Made by a program: the position numbers and the translations under genes
Shown here: positions 1 to 5,754 of the stretch, one piece after another
Layout of the letters: every line of letters begins with the position of its first letter
Numbering within the stretch: position 1 is the first letter of the stretch
Notes under the pieces: generated by a model
What the model was told of the DNA's origin: nothing
The model's database searches: none
Seen by the model: the letters and a program-made list of their open reading frames with translations, nothing else
Assembly (NCBI GenBank): GCA_013205525.1
Contig: JABMMR010000076.1
Location: 1-6,916, forward strand
Source: Burkholderiales bacterium
GTDB lineage: Bacteria > Pseudomonadota > Gammaproteobacteria > Burkholderiales > Burkholderiaceae_C
Direction of reading: 5' to 3'
Length of the DNA: 6,916 nt

Positions 1-350
1 AAGACCAACCCGTGGTCAACCCCGCCGCACCACCACCGCCCGCCCCTGCCAGCGATGCTTCTTCCGCTGATCCCTTGGGCGATTTGACGCTAAGTAAAAC
101 CCAAGTCGGCGACGCTTTTTATTATTTCGTTCAAGTCGGTGCCTTTAACAGCAGCGATGAATCTCAAACTCAAAGGGCCAAATTGGCACTGGGTGGGTTC
201 GATCCCAAGATTTCCGAGCGTGAACAAGGCGGCAAAATCATTTACCGTGTTCGTTTGGGGCCTTTTGAGAGCAAGTCTGAGGCTGAAGACACCCAAGCTA
301 AGCTCAAAGCCACCAAATTCGAATCTGCCTTGATTCGTGTTCAACGCTGA
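1..350 (+). CDS. SPOR-domain cell envelope protein, 3' part (5' end outside window)
   Basis: The reading frame is open from base 3 to the TGA at 348-350 and has no convincing start, so about 115 C-terminal residues are visible and the gene begins to the left of the window. A Pro/Ala-rich linker (residues 1-25) precedes a SPOR domain at about residues 38-115. It has the two diagnostic hydrophobic-glycine strands, YYFVQVGAF (40-48) and YRVRLGPF (81-88), and ends in an ALIRVQR-type C-terminus. SPOR domains bind septal peptidoglycan stripped of stem peptides. Proteins of this build (FtsN, DedD and relatives) usually have one N-terminal membrane helix and a periplasmic linker, and that helix would lie off-window. 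dsbA follows after 23 nt, so the two are probably co-transcribed. The domain call is firm, but the exact family (FtsN-like or a generic SPOR protein) cannot be decided from this fragment. A GTG at 12 lies in frame but inside the linker and is unlikely to be the start. Confidence 0.9.
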   Translation, partial: DQPVVNPAAPPPPAPASDASSADPLGDLTLSKTQVGDAFYYFVQVGAFNSSDESQTQRAKLALGGFDPKISEREQGGKIIYRVRLGPFESKSEAEDTQAKLKATKFESALIRVQR

Positions 351-361
351 TATTTTTCTTC

Positions 362-367
362 AAGAGG
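362..367 (+). promoter_or_regulatory. Ribosome binding site of dsbA
   Basis: AAGAGG lies 6 nt before the ATG at 374. It supports that ATG as the dsbA start, which also places a signal peptide at the N-terminus. Confidence 0.75.
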
Positions 368-373
368 TCAACC

Positions 374-1015
374 ATGCAACGCCGCACATTTTCAGCCCTC
401 ACCTTGGGCACACTGTCAACCTTGCCTTTTGCCCCAGCCTTGGCGCAAACGGGTTTCAAAGAAGGCACCGATTACCTCAAACTCAGTCAAGCCGTTCCCA
501 CCGAAGCGGCCAAAGGAAACGTCGAGGTGCTGGAGTTCTTTTGGTACAACTGCCCGCATTGCAATGCGTTTGAGCCAACGCTCAGTGCATGGAGCAAAAA
601 ACTCCCCAAGGAAGTTGAAGTCAAGCGGGTACCGGTGCGCTTTCGCGCCGAGTTCGAGCCGCAGCAACGCGCCTACTATGTGCTCGAGGCCTTGGGTAAA
701 GTTGAAGAGTTGCAGGCCAAAATGTTTGCAGCCATTCACACCGAGCGCCAAACCCTCACCACCTTGGATCCCTTGCTGGCTTGGGCCGAAAAAAATGGCA
801 TCCCCAAAAAGCAGTTTTCCGACTTGTTCAACTCGTTTTCTGTGATTGGCAAAGCCCGTCGCGCCACACAGTTACAAGAGCAGTTCAAGGTAGAGGGCGT
901 GCCAGCCTTGGGAGTGGCCGGTCGTTTTTATATCGATGGCACTTTGGCCGGCAGCATGGATCGGGCTTTGCAGATTGCGGATTTCTTGATTGCTGAGGTG
1001 CGCAAAGGGCGCTGA
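374..1015 (+). CDS. dsbA: Periplasmic thiol:disulfide oxidase DsbA
   Basis: This 213-residue protein is a DsbA-family oxidase that introduces disulfide bonds into exported proteins in the periplasm and is normally re-oxidised by DsbB. Residues 1-24 form a cleavable signal peptide ending PALA before QTGF. Its basic start MQRRTF resembles a twin-arginine motif (RRxF) but lacks the flanking consensus residues. The thioredoxin-fold active site is C60-P-H-C63 within FFWYNCPHCNAF, the canonical CPHC of DsbA. A helical insert follows (about 90-165), and the cis-proline loop is GVP at 175-177, before the FYIDG strand. Length is normal for the family (about 210). The ATG has a good Shine-Dalgarno sequence and lies 23 nt after the SPOR gene. 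The stop codon overlaps a candidate -35 box for the next gene. Since LptD needs DsbA-made disulfides in E. coli, its position beside lptAB is suggestive. DsbL or another paralogue is possible, but CPHC and length favour DsbA. Confidence 0.95.
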   Translation: MQRRTFSALTLGTLSTLPFAPALAQTGFKEGTDYLKLSQAVPTEAAKGNVEVLEFFWYNCPHCNAFEPTLSAWSKKLPKEVEVKRVPVRFRAEFEPQQRAYYVLEALGKVEELQAKMFAAIHTERQTLTTLDPLLAWAEKNGIPKKQFSDLFNSFSVIGKARRATQLQEQFKVEGVPALGVAGRFYIDGTLAGSMDRALQIADFLIAEVRKGR

Positions 1016-1042
1016 CAAAGTGGGCGTTTATGCCCCTACAAT
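1012..1042 (+). promoter_or_regulatory. Putative sigma-70 promoter of the lptA operon with a hairpin in the spacer
   Basis: CTGACA (1012-1017, 5/6 match to the -35 consensus and overlapping the dsbA stop) and TACAAT (1037-1042, 5/6 match to -10) are separated by 19 nt, slightly longer than the ideal 17. Transcription would start near 1049, giving a leader of about 26 nt before the TTG at 1076. The spacer holds a short inverted repeat, GGGCG (1022-1026) and TGCCC (1031-1035) around TTTA (one pair is G-T), which could be a protein site or chance. No U-run follows, so it does not look like a dsbA terminator. The boxes are seen in the sequence; the function is inferred. Confidence 0.55.
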
Positions 1043-1075
1043 GCAAGCCATCTACTCAACAGCAATTTTCGTGCC

Positions 1076-1633
1076 TTGAAAAAAACCTTCTTTTTGTGTT
1101 GTATCGCCTTGGCCTTTGAGCTTCCGTTGGCGGCGTGGGCTGAAAAAGCCGACCGAGGCAAGCCTATGAACATTGAGGCGGACAACCTAGACCACGACGA
1201 GTTAAAGCAACTAAGCATCTTCACCGGCAAGGTGGTGGCCACCAAAGGCACACTGATTTTGCGCGGCGCGCGTTTAGAAGTGCTGCAAGATCCCGAGGGC
1301 TACCAATACGGTTTGCTGATTGCCGAGCCTGGAAAAAAAGCCTTTTACCGCCAAAAGCGTGAAGGCTTGGATGAGTGGATGGAAGGCGAGGGCGAGCGCA
1401 TCGAGTACGACAGCCGCAGCGATCGTGTCACCCTCACTAACCGCGCTGAACTGCGCCGCTACCGTGGCACAGTCCTGAACGACGACATCACCGGCCAGCG
1501 CATCATTTACGAAAACTTGACCGACCAATTCACCGTAGACGGCAAACAAGCCAGCGGCAAGCAGGGCAGCGAATCTTCGGGGCGGGTGCGCGCGGTCCTC
1601 ACCCCGCGCAAAAAAGACGAGGCAGGCAAGTGA
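1076..1633 (+). CDS. lptA: LPS transport periplasmic bridge protein LptA
   Basis: LptA forms the periplasmic beta-jellyroll bridge that carries lipopolysaccharide from the inner-membrane LptBFGC complex to LptD/E in the outer membrane. The 185-residue product has a signal peptide (1-22: KK, then a hydrophobic stretch, ending AWA before EKA). The OstA/LptA domain spans about 29-155, beginning [13 protein letters not shown] and containing the strands [21 protein letters not shown] and, later, [13 protein letters not shown]. The tail is basic and polar (GKQGS...PRKKDEAGK), as is common in this family. The start is a TTG: no ATG or GTG occurs in this frame between the dsbA stop and 1076, and the next candidate, ATG at 1166, would remove the signal peptide. 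No Shine-Dalgarno sequence is visible before the TTG, so initiation may be weak. The stop overlaps the lptB start by 4 nt. lptC, the common upstream partner, is absent here. Confidence 0.92.
   Translation: MKKTFFLCCIALAFELPLAAWAEKADRGKPMNIEADNLDHDELKQLSIFTGKVVATKGTLILRGARLEVLQDPEGYQYGLLIAEPGKKAFYRQKREGLDEWMEGEGERIEYDSRSDRVTLTNRAELRRYRGTVLNDDITGQRIIYENLTDQFTVDGKQASGKQGSESSGRVRAVLTPRKKDEAGK
1619..1622 (+). promoter_or_regulatory. Ribosome binding site of lptB inside lptA
   Basis: GAGG lies 7 nt before the GTG at 1630, within the last codons of lptA. Together with the GTGA overlap it supports GTG 1630 as the lptB start. Confidence 0.6.
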
Positions 1634-2394
1634 CTTCCACGCCTGCCGCCCCCATCAGCCGGTTGGTGGCGCAGCATCTTAAAAAGTCCTATATCAGCCG
1701 CACCGTGGTGCATGATGTGTCGATTTCTGTGGCCAAAGGTGAAGTGGTCGGCTTGCTCGGTCCCAATGGCGCCGGCAAGACCACCTCTTTTTACATGATC
1801 GTCGGCTTGGTGCGGGCCGAAGCTGGCACCATTTCCATCGATGGCGTGTCGGTCGAAAATATGCCCATTCACCGGCGTGCGCGCATGGGTTTGAGTTATT
1901 TGCCTCAAGAAGCCTCAATTTTTCGCAAGCTCAATGTGGCCGACAACGTGCGTGCGGTGTTGGAATTGCAACAAGACAGCCAAGGCAAGGCCTTGGACAA
2001 GAAGACCATTGAATCTCGTTTAGAGGGCTTGTTGCAAGAGCTGCGCATCGAGCATTTGCGCGATGCCCCTGCGCCCTCTTTGTCAGGGGGTGAGCGCAGG
2101 CGGGTGGAAATTGCGCGGGCTTTGGCGACCCAGCCGCGCTTTATTTTGTTGGACGAACCCTTTGCCGGCATCGACCCGATTGCGGTCTTGGAAATTCAGC
2201 GCATCATCGGGTTTTTGAAAGCCAAGGGGATTGGGGTGCTTATCACCGACCACAATGTGCGCGAAACCTTGGGCATTTGTGACCACGCCAGCATCATCAG
2301 CGAGGGGCGCGTGCTGGCCGAGGGCACACCCGAGACGATTGTCAATAACCCAGAGGTACGGCGGGTGTACCTGGGCGAAAACTTCCGCATGTGA
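1630..2394 (+). CDS. lptB: LPS export ABC transporter ATPase LptB
   Basis: LptB is the cytoplasmic ATPase that, as a dimer under LptF/LptG, powers extraction of LPS from the inner membrane and its movement along the LptC-LptA bridge. The 254-residue protein is a complete single ABC domain: Walker [10 protein letters not shown] (44-52), Q-loop Q93 in YLPQEASIF, signature LSGGERRR (151-158), Walker B FILLDEP (171-177, D175 and catalytic E176), D-loop AGID (179-182) and switch His208 in TDHNVRETL. The [14 protein letters not shown] segment and the [16 protein letters not shown] C-terminus are typical of LptB and separate it from branched-chain amino acid ATPases (LivG/LivF). The N-terminus has about 10 extra Pro/Ala/Ser residues compared with the core family. 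GTG 1630 is the start, overlapping the lptA TGA by 4 nt and implying translational coupling. The rpoN ATG follows 16 nt after the stop. Confidence 0.97.
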   Translation: MTSTPAAPISRLVAQHLKKSYISRTVVHDVSISVAKGEVVGLLGPNGAGKTTSFYMIVGLVRAEAGTISIDGVSVENMPIHRRARMGLSYLPQEASIFRKLNVADNVRAVLELQQDSQGKALDKKTIESRLEGLLQELRIEHLRDAPAPSLSGGERRRVEIARALATQPRFILLDEPFAGIDPIAVLEIQRIIGFLKAKGIGVLITDHNVRETLGICDHASIISEGRVLAEGTPETIVNNPEVRRVYLGENFRM

Positions 2395-2398
2395 GGGC

Positions 2399-2402
2399 GA
2401 GG
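2399..2402 (+). promoter_or_regulatory. Ribosome binding site of rpoN
   Basis: GAGG lies 8 nt before the ATG at 2411, in the 16-nt gap after lptB. It fixes the rpoN start at 2411. The longer open frame reaching back into lptB would lack such a site. Confidence 0.65.
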
Positions 2403-2410
2403 CGCAGCTT

Positions 2411-3988
2411 ATGAAGCAAGGCCTGTCACTTCGCGTATCACAGCATCTGGCGCTCACGCCTCAGTTGCAGCAATCGATTCGCTTGCTGCAACTCTCTACG
2501 CTAGAGTTGAGCCAAGAAGTCGAGCAAATGCTGGACGACAACCCGTTTCTGGAAAAGGAAATGGAAGACTTGGCGGTGCGTGAAGACTTTGGCTTGGAGC
2601 AAGAAAACACGCAAGCCGCCAGCTCTGAGGCCGAGCCCGACAGTTGGGACGGCCCCATGGACCGCTTGAGCGAAGTGCGCGTGGAAACTGCCAGCGAGAC
2701 CACCTCGCCTATCGACGCCGAGGGCGTGGCCGAGAGCTGGGATGGCGACGGCAGCGTGGAGTTTTCAGCTGACGACAGCGAGTGGGGTTGCGACGCACCG
2801 GCGCGCAACAGCAGCAGCAATGATGACGATGAAAAAGCCCAAGCCACCGAGTTGGCGCGCAACCAAGAGTCGCTAACGGCGTTTTTGCATCGTCAAGCCT
2901 TGTCGCTTCGCTTGGACGATACCGACCGAGCAGCTTTGCGTTTTCTCATTGAATCTTTGAATGACGAAGGCTATTTGGAAGACAGTTTCCAAACCTTGGC
3001 CGAGAGTTTGGCGGGTGACGACCTCGAGCAGTGCGAAGAGTTGGTGCACCGGTTTCAGGTGGCGCTGAGCTTGCTGCAAAGCTTGGAGCCCACTGGCGTG
3101 GGTGCGCGTGACTTGGGCGAGTGTTTGCGTTTGCAGTTGCAAACCATTGCCGCAGACACCGAGTTGCGCGCCGAGTTGCGCGCTTGTGCACTGGCGATTT
3201 GCAAGCAACCCCTAGAGCTGTTGGCCAAGCGAGATTTCAAGCGCTTGGCGCTGCTGGTCAACGACAGCGAAGCGCAGGTCAAACTCGCCATCGCGCTGAT
3301 CGCACGTTTAGAGCCCAAGCCGGGCAGGCGTTTCATTGATGTCGAGCGCAATGTCATCATCCCCGACGTGCTGATCTTGCCGCATGGCGTGGATAAGCAA
3401 GGCACGCCGCAATTTCGCGCCATGCTCAACCCCGAGGTGATGCCACGCCTGAAGGTGAACGATATATATGCCAACGCTTTAAAGGGCGGCAAAGGCGACG
3501 GCCATGCGGGCTTGCAGCAACGGTTGCAAGAAGCACGCTGGATGATCAAAAACATCCAACAGCGCTTTGACACCATCTTGCGCGTGAGCAACGCCATCAC
3601 GCAGCGGCAAAAGAGCTTTTTCATTCACGGCGAACTGGCCATGAAGCCCATGGTGCTGCGCGAGATTGCCGAAGAGTTGGGGCTTCACGAGTCCACCATC
3701 AGCCGCGTCACCACCGCCAAGTACATGCACACACCATACGGCACGTTTGAGCTGAAATTTTTCTTTGGCTCGGGGCTGGGCACCGACAGCGGCAACAACG
3801 CGTCCAGCACCGCGGTGCGCGCCCTCATCAAGCAACTGATTGCCAGCGAAAACCCGAAAAAGCCTTTGTCGGATAACCAACTCTCGGACATGCTCAAAGA
3901 GCAAGGCATAGACTGCGCGCGTCGCACCGTCGCCAAGTACCGCGAAGCCCTGCGTATAGCACCCACCAACCTGCGTAAAACCCTGTGA
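2411..3988 (+). CDS. rpoN: RNA polymerase sigma-54 factor RpoN
   Basis: Sigma-54 directs RNA polymerase to -24/-12 promoters and needs AAA+ enhancer-binding proteins to open DNA. It typically controls nitrogen use, motility and related regulons. The 525-residue protein shows the full layout. Region I (1-48) is Gln/Leu-rich (LSLRVSQHLALTPQLQQSIR, then LLQLSTLEL...DNPFLE). Region II (about 50-142) is very acidic, with 29 Asp/Glu against 5 Lys/Arg by my count. The core-binding region (about 145-320) contains LNDEGYLED and EPTGVGARDLGECL. The helix-turn-helix segment is at about 415-438 (LREIAEELGLHESTISRVT), and the RpoN box ARRTVAKYRE is at 503-512. It is about 50 residues longer than E. coli RpoN (477), mostly through region II. 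ATG 2411 is chosen because of its Shine-Dalgarno sequence and the match of MKQGLSLR to the family N-terminus. The TGA overlaps the next start by 4 nt. The usual downstream hpf and ptsN genes are not here. Confidence 0.97.
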   Translation: MKQGLSLRVSQHLALTPQLQQSIRLLQLSTLELSQEVEQMLDDNPFLEKEMEDLAVREDFGLEQENTQAASSEAEPDSWDGPMDRLSEVRVETASETTSPIDAEGVAESWDGDGSVEFSADDSEWGCDAPARNSSSNDDDEKAQATELARNQESLTAFLHRQALSLRLDDTDRAALRFLIESLNDEGYLEDSFQTLAESLAGDDLEQCEELVHRFQVALSLLQSLEPTGVGARDLGECLRLQLQTIAADTELRAELRACALAICKQPLELLAKRDFKRLALLVNDSEAQVKLAIALIARLEPKPGRRFIDVERNVIIPDVLILPHGVDKQGTPQFRAMLNPEVMPRLKVNDIYANALKGGKGDGHAGLQQRLQEARWMIKNIQQRFDTILRVSNAITQRQKSFFIHGELAMKPMVLREIAEELGLHESTISRVTTAKYMHTPYGTFELKFFFGSGLGTDSGNNASSTAVRALIKQLIASENPKKPLSDNQLSDMLKEQGIDCARRTVAKYREALRIAPTNLRKTL

Positions 3989-5265
3989 ACGCCTTGCAAT
4001 TGTTTGTGCCCTGCGCTGCAGGGGTGGAATCTTTTTTGGCCTATGAGGTGGCGCACATCACAGGGCTGGCTAGCCGCGACACGCAAACCTTGCGCGGCGG
4101 TGTGCAGTTGCAAGCCTCGTGGCGCGCGGCGCTGCAACTCAATTTGCACAGTCGCTTAGGCATGCGGGTGTTGATCCAGTTGGCGCACCAGCCCTATGCC
4201 AGCGAGGACGACATCTACAACGCGGCCAGTGCCGTGGCTTGGGAAATGTGGTTCACGCACAAGCAAAGTTTCAGGGTGGAAATCACCGCGCAGCACAGCC
4301 CCTTAAAGAGTTTGAACTTCGCCACCCTCAGGGTGAAAGATGCGATTGCCGACCGTTTTCGCGACAAAAGCGGCCAGCGTCCCGATGTGGACACCCAACG
4401 CCCCGATGTGCGGGTCCATGCCCACCTGACTGAGAAAATGCTCACCCTGTATTTGGACACCACCGGCGAGCCGCTGTTCAAGCGTGGTTGGCGCGAAGAC
4501 ACGGGAGACGCGCCTTTGAAAGAAACCTTGGCTGCCGCCATGTTGGCCGCCAGTGGTTGGAGCATGCCACTGCTCACCGCACCCGGTGAGACCCCACCGG
4601 TCGTGCCATCGGTGGCGGGTGTCGAGCAAGGCCTGCCCTTGTACGACCCGTGTTGCGGCAGCGGCACCATCGTTATTGAAGCCGCGCAAATTGCGTGTCG
4701 CATGGCCGCCGGTTTACAGCGGCGTTTTGGGTTCGAGAAACTGCGCGTGTTTGATGCCCATGTGTGGCAGCAGCTGCAAGACGAGGCGCGGGCCCTTCAG
4801 TGCGGGCCGCGTGCGCCCGTGTTTGGCAGTGATGTGACCTTTCGCATGGTCGACTTCGCGCAACGCAATGCCGAGCGTGCCGGTGTGGCCAAGGCAGTGA
4901 ATCTGCGCGGGGGCGACGCCTTGCAGCGCATGCCACCTACCGAAGAGCTTGGTGTGATGTTGGTTAATCCGCCTTACGGCGAGCGCATAGAAGCTGCTGG
5001 TGTGGCGGGGGCGGCCAGCCTGGCGCGCAGCGGTCGCGAGGTGGGGCAGGTGGAAGATGGCGGCGAGTTTTTCAGCCAACTGGCCAGCCATTGGAAGAAA
5101 AATTACACCGGCTGGCGCGCTTGGGTGCTCACGCCTGACCTGAAGCTGCCTGGGCGTATGCGCCTGAAAGAGTCGCGCCGAGTGCCGATGTGGAACGGTC
5201 CGATTGAGTGCCGCATGTTCCGCTTCGACCTGATGGCAGGCTCGGCACGCAAACCGACGGCGTGA
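3985..5265 (+). CDS. rlmL: THUMP-domain class I SAM-dependent RNA methyltransferase, RlmL-like (23S rRNA m2G2445 type)
   Basis: The 426-residue protein resembles the RlmL half of E. coli RlmKL, which makes N2-methylguanine at 23S rRNA position 2445. An N-terminal ferredoxin-like plus THUMP region (about 1-160) binds RNA, and a conserved FKRGWRED..APLKETLAAAML segment (165-187) links to the methyltransferase domain. SAM-binding motif I is LYDPCCGSGT (219-228) and an acidic loop contains GSD (281-283). The catalytic motif is NPPYGER (328-334), typical of guanine-N2 methyltransferases of this group, and the WNGPIECRMFRFDL tail (403-416) also matches. The RlmK (m7G2069) half of the E. coli fusion is absent. 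Two probable insertions stand out: a Pro/Val-rich stretch at 198-217 just before motif I, and a Gly/Ala-rich stretch at 337-360 after NPPYGER. The GTG start overlaps the rpoN stop (GTGA) and has no obvious Shine-Dalgarno sequence, so it probably depends on translation of rpoN. Other THUMP guanine-N2 methyltransferases remain possible. Confidence 0.85.
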   Translation: MNALQLFVPCAAGVESFLAYEVAHITGLASRDTQTLRGGVQLQASWRAALQLNLHSRLGMRVLIQLAHQPYASEDDIYNAASAVAWEMWFTHKQSFRVEITAQHSPLKSLNFATLRVKDAIADRFRDKSGQRPDVDTQRPDVRVHAHLTEKMLTLYLDTTGEPLFKRGWREDTGDAPLKETLAAAMLAASGWSMPLLTAPGETPPVVPSVAGVEQGLPLYDPCCGSGTIVIEAAQIACRMAAGLQRRFGFEKLRVFDAHVWQQLQDEARALQCGPRAPVFGSDVTFRMVDFAQRNAERAGVAKAVNLRGGDALQRMPPTEELGVMLVNPPYGERIEAAGVAGAASLARSGREVGQVEDGGEFFSQLASHWKKNYTGWRAWVLTPDLKLPGRMRLKESRRVPMWNGPIECRMFRFDLMAGSARKPTA

Positions 5266-5684
5266 TGTCTCCGCCTGTGGTGATCGACACCAACATCGTG
5301 CTCGATATCTGGGTTTACCAAGATCCCGCCACGCCGCCTCTTTTGCAAGCCTTAAAAGAAGGTGAGTTGCGCTGGTTGGCTACGCCACCCATGCGTGAGG
5401 AGTTGTTGCGGGTGCTGGACTACCCGCATATTGCCCGCCGACGCGAGCGCGACGGCCTGAGCGCACACGAGGTGCTGGCGGACTTTGACGGCTTGGCGCA
5501 GATGCAAGCCGTGGCGCCCAAAGCGCCCTATGTGTGCAAGGACGAGGACGATCAAAAGTTCATCGATTTGGCCGTGGCTCACCAAGCTTTACTGCTGAGC
5601 AAAGACAGGCAGGTGCTGCGCTTGACCCATCGTTTGGACAGATTGGGGGTGGCTGTGCGACAAAAATGGGTTCTTTTATATTAA
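5265..5684 (+). CDS. PIN-domain ribonuclease, toxin-like PIN3/COG1569-type family
   Basis: The 139-residue protein is a single PIN domain, a metal-dependent RNase fold used by VapC-like toxins and by RNA-processing enzymes. The expected acidic residues are present: D8 in VVIDTNIVLD, E45 in MREELLRVLDYP, D93/D95/D96 in VCKDEDDQKFIDLA, and D114 in LLSKDRQVL. The YVCKDEDDQKFIDLA segment is typical of proteins annotated as putative toxin component, PIN family. No antitoxin gene lies on either side. The gene instead starts within the methyltransferase stop (TGATG, 1-nt overlap), so it should be made together with that protein. The ATG at 5265 is chosen over an in-frame GTG at 5208, which would lie inside the methyltransferase. 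An adjacent GTG at 5262 is also possible. The stop at 5682-5684 lies at the edge of the AT-rich patch. Whether it acts as a toxin or as a housekeeping RNA nuclease cannot be told from sequence. Confidence 0.85.
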   Translation: MSPPVVIDTNIVLDIWVYQDPATPPLLQALKEGELRWLATPPMREELLRVLDYPHIARRRERDGLSAHEVLADFDGLAQMQAVAPKAPYVCKDEDDQKFIDLAVAHQALLLSKDRQVLRLTHRLDRLGVAVRQKWVLLY

Positions 5685-5728
5685 ATAGTTAATAATTATT
5701 CTATACTTTATGATTAAAATAACTATTT
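5683..5728. repeat. 9-bp inverted repeat AAATAGTTA / TAACTATTT
   Basis: AAATAGTTA (5683-5691) is exactly the reverse complement of TAACTATTT (5720-5728), with 28 nt between them. With one extra T tolerated, the match extends to TTAAATAGTTA against TAACTATTTTAA. The left copy covers the proposed -35 box and the last bases of the PIN gene stop codon. The right copy falls inside the 18-bp dyad. This could be two sites for one regulator, or an RNA stem that competes with the local hairpin. Confidence 0.4.
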
Positions 5729-5731
5729 TAA
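5714..5731. repeat. 18-bp perfect dyad (possible operator)
   Basis: TTAAAATA (5714-5721) and TATTTTAA (5724-5731) are perfect inverted copies around a central AC. The dyad covers the end of the proposed -10 box and the predicted start site, where a repressor would block transcription. Part of its right arm also pairs with an upstream copy at 5683-5691. In AT-rich DNA such repeats arise more easily by chance, so the structure is certain but its role is not. Confidence 0.5.
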
Positions 5732-5754
5732 CCATTTTGGATAGGTAGAACACC

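Larger units (their letters stand above)
5671..5754 (+). promoter_or_regulatory. AT-rich control region upstream of the SRPBCC gene
   Basis: Bases 5671-5730 are 54/60 A or T, in sharp contrast with the GC-richer genes on either side. The best promoter reading is TAGTTA (5686-5691, 3/6 to -35), a 17-nt spacer and TATGAT (5709-5714, 5/6 to -10), which would start RNA near 5721. TATACT (5702-5707) and TAAAAT (5715-5720) are other -10-like hexamers with poorer -35 partners. A weak Shine-Dalgarno sequence, AGG (5743-5745), lies 9 nt before the ATG at 5755. Two nested inverted repeats, listed separately, overlap the proposed -35 and start site. There is no GC-rich stem with a U-run, so a Rho-independent terminator for the upstream operon is not supported. 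Promoter function is inferred. Confidence 0.55.

Noticed and set aside
1016..1045. Terminator after dsbA
   Set aside because: The GGGCG/TGCCC hairpin is short and has no U-run. Its position between -35-like and -10-like boxes fits a promoter spacer better.
2231..2410. Upstream extension of the rpoN reading frame into lptB
   Set aside because: The extra 60 codons overlap lptB in another frame and do not resemble RpoN. ATG 2411 has a Shine-Dalgarno sequence and gives the standard MKQGLSLR start.
3055..3624. Long open frame on the - strand (189 codons) inside rpoN
   Set aside because: It is antisense to well-recognised RpoN coding sequence and its translation shows no domain. Such frames are expected opposite GC-biased genes.
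4215..4703. Open frame on the - strand (162 codons) inside the methyltransferase gene
   Set aside because: It lies fully antisense to a recognisable methyltransferase, has no recognisable motif and no ribosome binding site was noted.
5208..5264. Earlier GTG start for the PIN gene
   Set aside because: It would place 19 codons inside the conserved methyltransferase C-terminus. ATG 5265 puts the first catalytic Asp at residue 8, as usual for PIN domains.
5691..5700. 10-bp palindrome AATAATTATT as a separate operator or attachment site
   Set aside because: It is a short pure A/T palindrome in an AT-rich patch, easily due to chance. No integrase, tRNA or direct repeat supports an attachment site.
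5683..5731. Rho-independent terminator for the rpoN-PIN operon
   Set aside because: The stems are almost purely A/T and would be weak in RNA, and there is no G/C-rich stem followed by a U tract.
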